Assembly: GCF_039538005.1 (NCBI RefSeq)
Contig: NZ_BAABBO010000016.1
Span: forward strand, 28,306-92,305
Source: Allohahella marinimesophila
Lineage (GTDB): Bacteria; Pseudomonadota; Gammaproteobacteria; Pseudomonadales; Oleiphilaceae
Reading direction: 5' to 3'
Length of the DNA: 64,000 nucleotides
Part shown: positions 16,233 through 25,753 of the stretch, piece after piece
How positions within the stretch are numbered: position 1 is the stretch's first letter
Layout: each line of letters opens with the position of its first letter
Notes under the pieces: generated by a model
The model's input: the letters and a program-made list of their open reading frames with translations, nothing else
Told to the model about the DNA's origin: nothing
Database searches by the model: none
Position numbers and translations under genes: made by a program

Positions 16233-16703
16233 ATGGCATCTTCTTCAATGAGTTACGGCGTCTTTGCGGGTTCGCTGTTTCTGGCTGCGTGTCTGACGAT
16301 CATTCCGATGGAAGGCGTTGCCGCCATCTTGCGGCCCGAGTGGATCGCCCTGGTGATGGTATACTGGACGCTGTATCGCGATCAGAGCGTCGGTATCATG
16401 GCGAACTGGATGGTCGGTCTGTTCTGGGATGTGCTCGTCGGAACGACCCTGGGGCTGCATGCTGGTAGTATGGCTCTGCAGGCCTACCTTCTGCTGACCA
16501 TGTCCCAACGTCTTCTGCTGTTTCCTGTATTGCAGCAGAGTGTCATCGTCTTTGCCGTTATTGGCATCAATCTCATGCTGTTTCGCTGGATTGACGGTTT
16601 CATCTCGAATCCGGCCATCGATATGGGGTTTCTCATCCCCGCAGTGACTTCGGCGCTGCTCTGGCCACTGCTCAGGTTTACCTTGCACCGACTCGATAAT
16701 TGA
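16233..16703 (+). CDS. mreD: Rod shape-determining protein MreD
   Basis: A 156-residue MreD, an inner-membrane component of the elongasome that associates with MreC. It is very hydrophobic with about five or six transmembrane helices; RPEWIALVMVYWTLY and NWMVGLFWDVLVGTTLGLHA carry the family pattern, the latter conserved in gammaproteobacterial MreD. It is the third gene of mreBCD, 20 bp after mreC, and is followed closely by maf. Confidence 0.94.
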   Translation: MASSSMSYGVFAGSLFLAACLTIIPMEGVAAILRPEWIALVMVYWTLYRDQSVGIMANWMVGLFWDVLVGTTLGLHAGSMALQAYLLLTMSQRLLLFPVLQQSVIVFAVIGINLMLFRWIDGFISNPAIDMGFLIPAVTSALLWPLLRFTLHRLDN

Positions 16704-16720
16704 GGCAATCAGGGACTGAT

Positions 16721-17323
16721 ATGGCACAGCAGAAACAACTTGTACTGGCCTCGGCCTCGCCACGACGTGCTGAGCTACTCCGTCAGATCGGCATACATTT
16801 CTCGAGCCAGGCTGCGGATATTGACGAAACGCCTCATCCACAGGAATCGCCGGAGCGGTATGTGGATCGGATGGCACTGACAAAAGCGCATGCCATTTAT
16901 GAGGGCCTGACTACACCGCAGTCCGAGACGGTTGTGCTCGGTTCTGATACAGCCGGTGTGCTCGACAGCAGCGGTGAACTCCTGCTCAAACCGCAGGATG
17001 CAGCGGACGCGGTAGCGATGTTGCAGCGTCTGTCGAACACTGTTCACACTATTCTGACCTCAGTAGCTTTTGTCGATCAGGAAGGAGAGCATCTCATTCA
17101 AACAACATCCAGGGTCTGGTTCAGAACCCTGAGTGCTCAGGAAATAGATATTTACGTCGCGAGTGGGGAGCCGCTCGACAAGGCTGGCGCCTATGGTATT
17201 CAGGGCGCCGCCGCTGCTTTCGTCAACCGGATCGAGGGCAGCTACAGTGCGATCGTGGGCCTCCCACTGGGCGAGGTCAGCGAGTATCTGGCCAGCAAGG
17301 GCCTCTACGCTGTACGACGATAA
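16721..17323 (+). CDS. Maf-family nucleotide pyrophosphatase (dTTP/UTP type)
   Basis: A 200-residue Maf/HAM1-fold pyrophosphatase that hydrolyses nucleoside triphosphates, often modified or excess pyrimidine nucleotides. Motifs: LASASPRRAELLRQIG at the N-terminus, VLGSDTAGVLD with the conserved acidic residue, then AGAYGIQGAAAAFVNRIEGSYSAIVGLP. By position in mre-maf-rng it corresponds to the YhdE branch (dTTP/UTP pyrophosphatase). The ATG with an AGGGA site was preferred to a TTG that overlaps the mreD stop. Confidence 0.93.
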   Translation: MAQQKQLVLASASPRRAELLRQIGIHFSSQAADIDETPHPQESPERYVDRMALTKAHAIYEGLTTPQSETVVLGSDTAGVLDSSGELLLKPQDAADAVAMLQRLSNTVHTILTSVAFVDQEGEHLIQTTSRVWFRTLSAQEIDIYVASGEPLDKAGAYGIQGAAAAFVNRIEGSYSAIVGLPLGEVSEYLASKGLYAVRR

Positions 17324-17351
17324 AGGACACACAATAAAAACGGACAGTACC

Positions 17352-18848
17352 ATGACAGAAGAAATACTGGTGAACGTCACTCCGGTCGAGACCCGAGTCG
17401 CGGTGGTCGAGAATGGCATGCTGCAGGAAGTCTACATCGAGCGCAGTCGCCGTCGCGGTATCGTCGGCAATATATACAAAGGTGTCGTGGTGCGTGTGTT
17501 ACCAGGCATGGAGGCAGCCTTCGTCGACATCGGGCTGGAGCGTGCTGCTTTCATTCATGTATCGGAACTGACAGGCAACGGTAATGGCGAAGGCAATGGC
17601 CGCAGCGTGGAAATAGGCGGTCTGCTCCGCGAAGGGCAGGAACTGGTCGTTCAGGTCACCAAGGACCCTATCGGTACCAAAGGCGCCCGGCTGACCACCC
17701 ATTTGTCCATACCCTCCCGCTACCTGGTCTATATGCCTGGCACTGACCACATCGGTATATCGCAGCGCATTGAAAACGAGATGGAGCGCGAAAGGCTCAA
17801 GCTGCTCATCCAGACCTGCGTCGATGATGGCCTGTTGGCGGAAGACGAAGCGAAGGATGCCAGTACGGCTTCCTCAGGCTTTATCATCAGAACAGCGGCC
17901 GAAGGCGTGGGTTCGGAAGAATTCACGGCGGATATCATGTATCTGCGCCGCTTGTGGCGCGCCGTGTATCGCAAGTTACAGAGCGTGAAGCCTCCAGCTG
18001 TCGTCTACGAAGATCTCAGCCTGTACGCCCGCACCCTGCGCGATCTGGTAAGGCCCGAAACCGAAAAGATACGCATCGACTCGAAAGAGGGCTATCAGCG
18101 AGCCATCGAGTTCACTGATCAGTTCGTGTCCGAGATCAAGGACAAGATCGAGTACTACCCGGGTGAGCGGCCAATCTTCGACCTGTACGGCGTCGAGGAC
18201 GAAATCCAGAAAGCGCTCGGTAGGAAAGTACAGCTGAAATCCGGCGGATATCTCATCATCGATCAAACAGAGGCCATGACAACGATCGACGTCAATACTG
18301 GCGGGTTCGTTGGTCACAAGAATCTCGAAGAAACCATATTCAAGACCAATCTTGAGGCCACCAGAGCCATTGCCCGACAGCTGCGACTGCGCAACCTGGG
18401 GGGGATCATTATTCTTGATCTCATCGACATGACGGACCCTGAACATAACCGGCAGGTGCTGCGCATGTTGGAAAAGATGCTCGAACGGGACCATGCCAAG
18501 ACCAAGATCAGCTGCGTGAGTGAGCTCGGGCTTGTGGAAATGACGAGAAAGCGTACGACTGAGAGCCTTGGCCAGATGCTGTCCGAAGCCTGTCCGGCTT
18601 GCGAAGGGCGCGGTACGGTAAAGACGCCTGAAACGCTGTGTTATGAAATTTTCCGTGAAATATTGCGTATCAACAGGAATTACGATGCACAGAGTTATCT
18701 CGTTATGGCATCACAGCAGGTCGTCGATCTCTTGTTGGACGATCAGTCGGATAACGTGGCTGACCTTGAGGAGTTCATTGGCAAGAGCATCCGTTTTCAG
18801 GTCGAGGTCATTTATACACAGGAGCAGTTTGACGTTGTTCTCCAATGA
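17352..18848 (+). CDS. rng: Ribonuclease G
   Basis: RNase G is an endoribonuclease of the RNase E/G family that matures the 5' end of 16S rRNA and trims mRNAs. The 498-residue protein lacks the long C-terminal scaffold of RNase E. It has an N-terminal S1 domain with ERSRRRGIVGNIYKG, the 5' sensor region, the DNase I-like catalytic motifs TTIDVNTGG and IIILDLIDM (two metal-binding Asp), and the zinc-link CPAC at 414-417. The ATG starting TEEILVNVTP is used; a longer frame would run back into maf. It sits in the conserved maf-rng-yhdP order. Confidence 0.96.
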   Translation: MTEEILVNVTPVETRVAVVENGMLQEVYIERSRRRGIVGNIYKGVVVRVLPGMEAAFVDIGLERAAFIHVSELTGNGNGEGNGRSVEIGGLLREGQELVVQVTKDPIGTKGARLTTHLSIPSRYLVYMPGTDHIGISQRIENEMERERLKLLIQTCVDDGLLAEDEAKDASTASSGFIIRTAAEGVGSEEFTADIMYLRRLWRAVYRKLQSVKPPAVVYEDLSLYARTLRDLVRPETEKIRIDSKEGYQRAIEFTDQFVSEIKDKIEYYPGERPIFDLYGVEDEIQKALGRKVQLKSGGYLIIDQTEAMTTIDVNTGGFVGHKNLEETIFKTNLEATRAIARQLRLRNLGGIIILDLIDMTDPEHNRQVLRMLEKMLERDHAKTKISCVSELGLVEMTRKRTTESLGQMLSEACPACEGRGTVKTPETLCYEIFREILRINRNYDAQSYLVMASQQVVDLLLDDQSDNVADLEEFIGKSIRFQVEVIYTQEQFDVVLQ

Positions 18849-18866
18849 CTCCAAGGCAGTGTCTAA

Positions 18867-21800
18867 TTGACGGAGACTGTTGATAAGGCCAATCGGTCGG
18901 GTGCACGCCTGAGCGTGGGTACTGTGCTGTATGTGGCTGTCGCGATGGTGCTGGCCCTGACGGCGCTGACCATGTCTGCCGCGCGTGTTGCCCTGCATTA
19001 TGCAGACGTTCTGCGGCCCGAAATCGTGTCGTTGATAGAGCGCGAAACATCGATGCAGATCGCCATTAGTGAGTTGCGCGGTGGCTGGTGGGGTCGGAAT
19101 CCTTCACTCAGGCTGAGTGGCTTGCGAATCAGCCCCACTGGACGTGCTGAAGATGCGTTGAATCTGGGCGAGGTCGATCTCGAGCTCGATTTGCTTGAGT
19201 CTGTGCGGAACTGGTCAATCGTACCCGCTGCCTTTTCTGTGGAAAATCTGGTCGTCCGGCTGAATGAGCTGGACGATGGGAGCTGGGCACCGACCGTCGC
19301 GATTGGAGGGCAGTCGATTGAGGATCTTACCGACTCGCTCGACCAGACCATGATGGAAAAGCTTGAATCAGCGCTCTCCCTGATTGGCGATGGCAGCTAT
19401 CGGCTCGGCAACATCGATCTTGTCTGGCGCTATATGAGCGGCCGACATGTTCAATGGCGTTTGCCTTCGGTGTTCCTGACCAAGCGGCGCGACACCCTGG
19501 AACTGTCGACCCGCGTGATTCAGGAACAGCAGGAAATCATGGCCTTCGAGCTCTTTGTCGACCGAAGTGCAGGAGCGAGCCCCGCCGCCACCGGCTATAT
19601 GCGGTGGCACGACGATCAGGTACTGCAACCTTTCCAGCGACTGCTGACAGCGGATGCCGCCCTGAGTCTCGAGGATCTCACTGGCCAGGGTGAACTCTGG
19701 CTGCGCTACGATGCCGAAACGGCCGACTTCGAGGTCAACGCAGCTGTCGATCTGGCAGGTCTGACACTGAAAGTGCCTGAGTCTGCATCAGCAATTCCGC
19801 CACGGCAGAGCGAAACCTTTCTGATTCGCGATCTTTCTGCACAGATAGCCTTTGGCGGACGACTCGATATCGGACCGGGGCATCGTCTCGAAGAACTGAC
19901 CAAGGTGCCCTTCGGTTTTGAACAATGGCAGCTTCGGGCAGCCAATCTCGACGCCAGCTGGAACGATATGCCCTTACTCACGAGCAAGTTGAGTGCAAGA
20001 GGGGGCGAAGATTTTCATCTTGCTGTCGATACGGTGAATCTGGAGCTCGTGTCGAAAGCTGCCGTGGCGAGTCGGCAGATCGGCGCGGAGGGCGTGGCCG
20101 ATATCATTGCGTATGGTGCCGAGGGCCGTCTCACCAGTCTTCTCGTCAGCCAGTCAGCCGATGAAGGGCTGCTGGTGCGAGGCATGCTTCGCGATGCGAC
20201 AGTGCAGGCCGCCTACGGTGCTCCGATGATCGAGCGTCTGGATGCCTATCTGCACGTAGAGGACAGCCGAGGGCACGTCACCTATGCCGATGAAGACGTT
20301 GGCCTTCAATTCCCTGATCTCTATGAAGAAAGCTGGCAGCTGCCCTATGCTGAAGGGCGGGTAGACTGGTCGTTCTACAATGGGATCACTCAGGTCTGGG
20401 GCACTCGTATGACACTGGATAGGCCTAACGAGAAGCCGGGTCTCTTGCAGGCTGAGTTTGACTTGCTCAATCCTGATGCGGAAGACCAGCCCGAGAGTCT
20501 CCAATTGGCCATCCATATGCATGAAGCCGACTCTGCACTCGTCGCCGCCTTTCTGCCGACCCGCATACTGGATAAGGCGCTGAGTGAATGGGTGCTTGAT
20601 GCCGTTCAGGGGGGGCAGATTCGCCGTGGGAGCTACTTCTACTCCGGCGTCGTCGGTGAGGCTGCGGATGCCACCAATTCAAGCTCACAGATGGCCTTCG
20701 ATGTTCAGGATGGCACCCTCAAGTTTGCAGAGGAATGGCCAGCGCTGACCGAACTCTCCACTCGTCTCAAGATCACTGACGATAGCGTGAGCGCCGACAT
20801 ATCGACTGCGAAAATCAACGGCCTGCCAATTTCAAATGGTCGGGTTGAATTGAGGGAAGACAAGGGGCAGTCACTGCTGGACGCCAGCTTTACCAGCCAG
20901 CCTGAAGCGGCTGACTGGAATTATTGGCTCAGATCGTCGCCAGTAGCCGAGACCACCAGGCCGGTCGCTGGAGATTGGCAGTTGTCGGGCCCATCGGTGG
21001 TCAGCACCGCATTGACCGTCAACCTTGATTCTGCCGAGGCCGAAGCCCTCCGGGTGCGTATCGACGCCAACGATATGAGCGTTAGTTCGAAAGAGCATGA
21101 CCTGAGCGCAGATCAGGTTCGAGGCCGTTTCGAATACAGTATGGCCAATGGTGTCAGCGGAAAGAGCGAACACTTGAGATTGCAGGGCGAGAAAGCCTCC
21201 CTGAGCATTCAGTCACCGGTGTGGAACGAGGCTACCCAGCAGGTGCAAGTCAGGGCCTCCACACGTGTCTCGCTGGCCTCGCTCCGGAAGCGGGTTACTT
21301 TGCCTGAAGTGGTCAGACTGGAGGGGGGTGCCGAAATCAGTAGCATCTTCGGCTGGACAGGCACGGCCAATAACGACCGATACTCCTTGCTGATTCGCTC
21401 AGACCTGCGCGGTGTCGCGTTTGATTACCCTCAGCCCTTCGGCAAGTCCGCGGACGAACGTCGTAACCTGGAGCTCGAAGTTCGTTGGTCGGAGCAGGCC
21501 CGCGCCAAGGATTACCGCTTTCAGCTCGGCGAACTCGTTGGCGGCGATATTTCAGTGGTGACCAGCGGAACAGGGGCGACATCTGATCTCGAAGATCTGC
21601 AGGGCAGAATCCGCTTCGGTGGCATCAAGGCTGATAATCGTGTTCGCATGAATTTTGATCGACTTGGACAGCCTGCTGCGCCAGTGCCGGGCCAACTGCC
21701 AGATGTCAGTGGTGGGCTCGATATTTCCGGCTATCTGCCGCGGCTGAATGTGAGTGAGTGGCGAGCCTTCCTCTCGAAGGAATACGGTCAGGACGATCAG

Positions 21801-22961
21801 GGTGAGATCGCGGTCCTGGTCGACGAGCCAGTCCTGAACCAGCGAGCGAGACAGCTCGTGTCGAATTGGCCCGACTGGCTGACCGGCGTCGACCTCACAA
21901 TTGCCGAACTCATGTTGGACGAGACGCTCTACAAGGAGTTCGCCATTCTGGCGTCCCGCAACACGGATAATTCAGTCGACGTTGCCGTGGATGTGCCAAA
22001 TCTCATGAAGGGGGCCATCCGGGTGCCTGGTGGGGCGAACGAGTATCCCACCGCAAGGCTCGCTTACCTGAAGATCCCCGAGGCTGAAGGTGAGGCCAGC
22101 GATGAAAAAAGCACCTTCACGCCCACCGATGTACCGTTGGGGGACGTGTCCATCGATGCCTTGGATTATGGCGCACAGTCACTCGGAAGCTGGCGGTGGA
22201 TTGCTGAAAAGCGGGATGAAGGCGTCGTCTTCCGCGATTTGCGAGCCACCGTGGAAGGTGCTCGGCTCGAGGGTCGGCTGAGCTGGCTGCGTGAGCCGAT
22301 AACCCAGCAGCAGACGACAATTCTGACCGGCGAGCTCAGTGGCGAAAAGTTTGAACAGATCTATAGCCATTTTCAGGGACCGGCGCCGATGACGGCGGCA
22401 GACTATCGCTTCAAAACCGGTGTCGTCTGGACAGGCACGCCATTCGATTTCAGCTGGGAGAATCTGTCCGGCCAGATTTCAATGCGGCTTCGTGACGGGC
22501 GTTTTACTGAAACCTCAAGATCAGCTGATCTGTTCAAGGTATTCAGTGTTCTCAATATGGATACGCTGGTGAGGCGGCTGAAGCTGGATTTCAGTGATAT
22601 CTATGAAGCAGGCATTTCGTACGACGATATCGAGGGGAGCGCGAAGATCAAGGAAGGCGTCGTGGATTTCGAATCGCCGCTGGCCATACAGGCCACCTCG
22701 AGCGCGTTTCAGCTGACAGGCACGATGAGCATGGTGACTGATGCACTGGACATGGAGCTCCTCGTAGTGCTGCCGTTGACCAAGAACCTGCCGCTGGCTG
22801 CCCTTCTTGTGGGAGCGCCGCAAATTGGTGGTGCGCTTTTTCTCATCGACAAGCTCATGGGCGATGCCTTGAGCAAGCTGACCAGTGCCACCTACGAACT
22901 CACCGGTACGCTGGAAGATCCTGAGGTCAATCTGAAGCAGTCCTTCGGCGATCCGAGATAG
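18867..22961 (+). CDS. yhdP: YhdP family AsmA-like phospholipid transport protein
   Basis: A 1364-residue giant of the AsmA/TamB-like superfamily. One transmembrane helix near the N-terminus (TVLYVAVAMVLALTALTM) anchors a long periplasmic beta-taco; the DUF3971/AsmA C-terminal region ends with LPLTKNLPLAALLVGAPQIGGALFL and a terminal membrane-proximal helix. E. coli YhdP, with TamB and YdbH, moves phospholipids from the inner to the outer membrane. Length and order (rng-yhdP-nitrilase) are typical. The start is a TTG with only a weak ribosome-binding site, so the first residues are uncertain. It is relevant to the Mla and Lpt genes further along. Confidence 0.93.
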   Translation: MTETVDKANRSGARLSVGTVLYVAVAMVLALTALTMSAARVALHYADVLRPEIVSLIERETSMQIAISELRGGWWGRNPSLRLSGLRISPTGRAEDALNLGEVDLELDLLESVRNWSIVPAAFSVENLVVRLNELDDGSWAPTVAIGGQSIEDLTDSLDQTMMEKLESALSLIGDGSYRLGNIDLVWRYMSGRHVQWRLPSVFLTKRRDTLELSTRVIQEQQEIMAFELFVDRSAGASPAATGYMRWHDDQVLQPFQRLLTADAALSLEDLTGQGELWLRYDAETADFEVNAAVDLAGLTLKVPESASAIPPRQSETFLIRDLSAQIAFGGRLDIGPGHRLEELTKVPFGFEQWQLRAANLDASWNDMPLLTSKLSARGGEDFHLAVDTVNLELVSKAAVASRQIGAEGVADIIAYGAEGRLTSLLVSQSADEGLLVRGMLRDATVQAAYGAPMIERLDAYLHVEDSRGHVTYADEDVGLQFPDLYEESWQLPYAEGRVDWSFYNGITQVWGTRMTLDRPNEKPGLLQAEFDLLNPDAEDQPESLQLAIHMHEADSALVAAFLPTRILDKALSEWVLDAVQGGQIRRGSYFYSGVVGEAADATNSSSQMAFDVQDGTLKFAEEWPALTELSTRLKITDDSVSADISTAKINGLPISNGRVELREDKGQSLLDASFTSQPEAADWNYWLRSSPVAETTRPVAGDWQLSGPSVVSTALTVNLDSAEAEALRVRIDANDMSVSSKEHDLSADQVRGRFEYSMANGVSGKSEHLRLQGEKASLSIQSPVWNEATQQVQVRASTRVSLASLRKRVTLPEVVRLEGGAEISSIFGWTGTANNDRYSLLIRSDLRGVAFDYPQPFGKSADERRNLELEVRWSEQARAKDYRFQLGELVGGDISVVTSGTGATSDLEDLQGRIRFGGIKADNRVRMNFDRLGQPAAPVPGQLPDVSGGLDISGYLPRLNVSEWRAFLSKEYGQDDQGEIAVLVDEPVLNQRARQLVSNWPDWLTGVDLTIAELMLDETLYKEFAILASRNTDNSVDVAVDVPNLMKGAIRVPGGANEYPTARLAYLKIPEAEGEASDEKSTFTPTDVPLGDVSIDALDYGAQSLGSWRWIAEKRDEGVVFRDLRATVEGARLEGRLSWLREPITQQQTTILTGELSGEKFEQIYSHFQGPAPMTAADYRFKTGVVWTGTPFDFSWENLSGQISMRLRDGRFTETSRSADLFKVFSVLNMDTLVRRLKLDFSDIYEAGISYDDIEGSAKIKEGVVDFESPLAIQATSSAFQLTGTMSMVTDALDMELLVVLPLTKNLPLAALLVGAPQIGGALFLIDKLMGDALSKLTSATYELTGTLEDPEVNLKQSFGDPR

Positions 22962-22988
22962 CCCCCAAGCATGATCTGGAGAGAGACG

Positions 22989-23846
22989 ATGACAGACGAT
23001 AACAGCGGATCAGACAGTACCTGTGTGGCTGCGGTGGTGCAGATGGTCAGTGGCCAGGATATATCGGCTAACCTGGCGGCCGCCGAATCGCAGGTCCGTG
23101 CTGCGGCGTCACAGGGCGCCAGACTGATTGTTCTGCCAGAAAATTTCCTGGTGTTCGACAGTGAAGCAGCCATATCACTGGCTCAGAGCGAGGCGCGCAA
23201 TGGAGAGCAGATCCGCAAGCGACTGGCTGACCTGAGCAGGGCAGAAGGAATCTATCTCGTCGCTGGCTCGCTACCCGTTGCCAAGACTACGCTCCACCAG
23301 CCGGAAGATGATCGCCGAGCGCTGTCGGCCAGCCTGGTGTATGGTCCCGAGGGTGGCCTGCTGGCCGAATACCACAAGATGCATCTATTCGATGTCGAAG
23401 TCAGCGGTGATAGTCAACGCTACATGGAATCGGATTATTTCCGTGAGGGTGAGGCGCCCCAAACAGTGGAACTGCCATGGGGTCTGTTGGGGCTGAGCAT
23501 TTGTTACGATCTGCGCTTTCCCGAGCTGTACCGGGCGTATGCCCGTTCAGGCTGCACGATGTTGACGGTTCCATCGGCCTTTACGGCGAAAACCGGTGAA
23601 GCGCATTGGGATGTATTGCTGCGGGCGCGCGCCATAGAAAATCAGTGCTTCGTTTTCGCGCCCAACCAGGGTGGTCAGCACGAAAATGGACGCCATACCT
23701 TTGGTCACAGCCAGATCGTCGATCCATGGGGAAGGGTGCTGGCCATGGTAGAGTCTGGCCCGGGAATTGCCATTGCGGAACTTGATTTCAAAGAGCTGGC
23801 CCAGATACGGCGTCGCATGCCTGTGGAGCAGCATCGGCGCCTGTAA
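22989..23846 (+). CDS. Carbon-nitrogen hydrolase (nitrilase superfamily, Nit-like)
   Basis: A 285-residue nitrilase-superfamily amidase. The catalytic triad is complete: Glu in IVLPENFLVF, Lys in YHKMHLFDVE and Cys in LSICYDLRFPELYR. Its motifs and its position after yhdP match the Nit/YbeM branch, whose characterised members deaminate dead-end products such as deaminated glutathione (family knowledge; not shown for this gene). The ATG with a GAGAGA ribosome-binding site 28 bp after yhdP is used. tldD, which often follows, is absent. Confidence 0.9.
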   Translation: MTDDNSGSDSTCVAAVVQMVSGQDISANLAAAESQVRAAASQGARLIVLPENFLVFDSEAAISLAQSEARNGEQIRKRLADLSRAEGIYLVAGSLPVAKTTLHQPEDDRRALSASLVYGPEGGLLAEYHKMHLFDVEVSGDSQRYMESDYFREGEAPQTVELPWGLLGLSICYDLRFPELYRAYARSGCTMLTVPSAFTAKTGEAHWDVLLRARAIENQCFVFAPNQGGQHENGRHTFGHSQIVDPWGRVLAMVESGPGIAIAELDFKELAQIRRRMPVEQHRRL

Positions 23847-23870
23847 TCACAGACTTCTGGTAGGCGGCGC

Positions 23871-24461
23871 TCAGCTCTGGAGGTCGCGTGCGAGACCGTC
23901 TCTCAACAGCTGATACAACTTCTTGGTATTACCCCGGTTCCGATTCAACTGCAAATCCTTCACTGCATTTCTGAGCGTCTGCCTCAGGACCTGAACCTCG
24001 GTAGCCGGGTTGGCACTGACAAACTCGGTGATGAGGTCGTTCATCGTTTGCTGCTCTTCAGATCTACGGCCAGCGATGAGTAGCCGCTCCCGCCACTTTT
24101 CAGCTTCGTGATGCAGATTCTTCTGATAGTCCGAACCACTATCGCGCAATTCTATGGCAGCCAGTACGGCATCGTAATCAATGTTCCGCATCTGTTTGCC
24201 GATGAACTGCAGATGACGGCGCTTGGCCTCTCGGGATGGAATCGCATTGAAATCTTCCAGCGCCTTCAGTAGGCGATCAGGCAATTCGAGTTCCGGCCAC
24301 AGATCCGGCATGGCCGCCAGGCGCTCGCCAAGTGCCTGCAAGGCATGCATGTGACGCTTCATCTCGGACTTGCTGACGGTTTCGACATCGTCGCTCAGCA
24401 TGTCCTGCTCAGCGGCATCAACTTCGCTGTCGGGGTCGTGCTGGTATTTTTCCTTGGTCAT
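23871..24461 (-). CDS. darP: Ribosome biogenesis factor DarP (YjgA, DUF615)
   Basis: A 196-residue DUF615 protein, the homologue of E. coli YjgA/DarP, which associates with late 50S assembly intermediates. It is highly charged and helical with the family segments SKSEMKRHMHALQALGERLA, LPDRLLKALEDFNAIPSREAKRRHLQFIGK and a C-terminal arginine/lysine-rich stretch. Two close ATGs exist. The inner one (TKEKYQHDPDS) is preferred because a TATAAT -10 box lies so near the outer ATG that it would leave almost no leader. It is convergent with the nitrilase gene. Confidence 0.93.
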   Translation of the reverse strand: MTKEKYQHDPDSEVDAAEQDMLSDDVETVSKSEMKRHMHALQALGERLAAMPDLWPELELPDRLLKALEDFNAIPSREAKRRHLQFIGKQMRNIDYDAVLAAIELRDSGSDYQKNLHHEAEKWRERLLIAGRRSEEQQTMNDLITEFVSANPATEVQVLRQTLRNAVKDLQLNRNRGNTKKLYQLLRDGLARDLQS

Positions 24462-24493
24462 GATCTCAGTTCGCGATGTCATCAGGACCGAAG

Positions 24494-24499
24494 ATTATA
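24494..24499 (-). promoter_or_regulatory. -10 box for darP
   Basis: A perfect TATAAT on the minus strand between the DUF6279 and darP genes predicts transcription start near 24487, giving a leader of about 26 nt to the inner darP ATG. The -35 region is poor. Confidence 0.35.
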
Positions 24500-24508
24500 C
24501 CTGCTTTT

Positions 24509-25339
24509 TCAGTCGAGAACCTCCTGCAGGCGATCGATCCAGTCTTCGAGCCGTTCGCCGGCATGCTTGCGTTGACCACTATCGAGCGTGGGGAACAGCG
24601 CATGCAGGGAACTCACAATCTGATCCCTTTCCTGCGCACGCCACTGAACATAGGCAGGCGTCTGAAAGTTCGAGGGGTGCTTGAACATCGTTTCGAGTGC
24701 GGCAAGATCCTCATCCAGCGCCAGCTGAAGGAAACGCTCTCGCCGGTGGCGGCTGTTCTGCATTCGAATTTGCAGCTCATTGTCCAACAGTTCGGTCCGT
24801 TGGCGAACGAGCTGGACCTGACGCCGGTCCAGGTCACCGAACCAGTCCTCGAAGCGTTCCACCCGGTCTTCCACTTTTGCCTCCAGCGTCTCCGACTCGT
24901 CGAACCAGTCAGCCATCTTTTCTTCGCTGTACTCCCTGTAGGCCTCGGCATTTGCCGGCGTGATCCTGATCAGGAGCGGCTTCACAGCCGGCCAGCTGGC
25001 TTCGAGGAAGCGGTCGATGATTGTGCTGGCTTCCTGCTCGAACGTCGCCAGAGCGGCCTCAGATTCGCCAGCAGCCCAGAGCTGTTCGATGTTTTCCAGC
25101 CTCGGGATCAGATCCGGGAAGCCATCTTGCCGGAGCCATTCCCGTAGCTCGACTATCACAGGCTCGACTTCTTCTTTCTGACTGTCGGTAAGGTCGAGCA
25201 TGTCGTCGAGCCGCCACATCACCAGCGTGTCCATGCGCTCGAACCAGAACGCGAAGCTGAAGCAACCCGACAGTGAAAGACAGAGCAGGAGAACAGAAAC
25301 GAGCTTTACGCCTGAGTGTCGAACTGAAAGCTGTGGCAT
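24509..25339 (-). CDS. DUF6279 family lipoprotein
   Basis: A 276-residue lipoprotein: the signal LVSVLLLCLSLSGC gives a lipobox with Cys at residue 26, followed by the DUF6279 pattern FERMDTLVMWRLDDMLDLTDSQK. The rest is helical and charged, with several WxxR/ERxEDW repeats suggesting a periplasmic helical bundle. The function is unknown. Members are common in marine gammaproteobacteria as single genes. It is divergent from the DUF3301 gene over 85 bp and lies just upstream of darP on the same strand. Confidence 0.85.
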   Translation of the reverse strand: MPQLSVRHSGVKLVSVLLLCLSLSGCFSFAFWFERMDTLVMWRLDDMLDLTDSQKEEVEPVIVELREWLRQDGFPDLIPRLENIEQLWAAGESEAALATFEQEASTIIDRFLEASWPAVKPLLIRITPANAEAYREYSEEKMADWFDESETLEAKVEDRVERFEDWFGDLDRRQVQLVRQRTELLDNELQIRMQNSRHRRERFLQLALDEDLAALETMFKHPSNFQTPAYVQWRAQERDQIVSSLHALFPTLDSGQRKHAGERLEDWIDRLQEVLD

Positions 25340-25424
25340 AGTTCGCTATTGTCCTGTCTTGTTGAAAGGTGGGGCAGAGATCCCTGCCTGAACAATTGAT
25401 ACGAGGAGCTGACGAAGGTCGCCC

Positions 25425-25745
25425 ATGACGCTGGCATTAATCGACATTTTCTGGATTACCCTCACGCTCTCTGCCGTTGGCATCTGGTGGCAGGGACTGC
25501 GAATCCGTGAGCGCGCCCTGGCCCTGGTCAGGCAGCGCTGTGAGCAGCTGGATCTTCAACTTCTGGATCAGAGCATTGCCTTTCGCAGCATCAAGCTCAG
25601 GCGGCACGGCAGCCTCGGTTTCGGTCTGCAGCGTGTGTATGGTTTCGAATTCTCCTCCACGGGTCTGGAGCGATACCGGGGTGAAATTACCATGGTCGGA
25701 CTGAGACAGGCGGATATCAGGATGGATGCCCACCGCGTCAGCTGA
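25425..25745 (+). CDS. DUF3301 family small membrane protein
   Basis: A 106-residue protein with one N-terminal transmembrane helix (LIDIFWITLTLSAVGIWW) followed by RIRERALALVRQRCEQLDLQLLD and a short beta-rich end (YGFEFSSTGLERYRGEI), the DUF3301 layout. The function is unknown. It is a single gene, divergent from the DUF6279 lipoprotein and nearly touching the convergent mgtE. Confidence 0.85.
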   Translation: MTLALIDIFWITLTLSAVGIWWQGLRIRERALALVRQRCEQLDLQLLDQSIAFRSIKLRRHGSLGFGLQRVYGFEFSSTGLERYRGEITMVGLRQADIRMDAHRVS

Positions 25746-25753
25746 AGAGTCGT

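Noticed and set aside
17163..17351. Longer start for rng
   Set aside because: Runs back into maf and has no similarity to RNase G; the ATG at 17352 is the family start.
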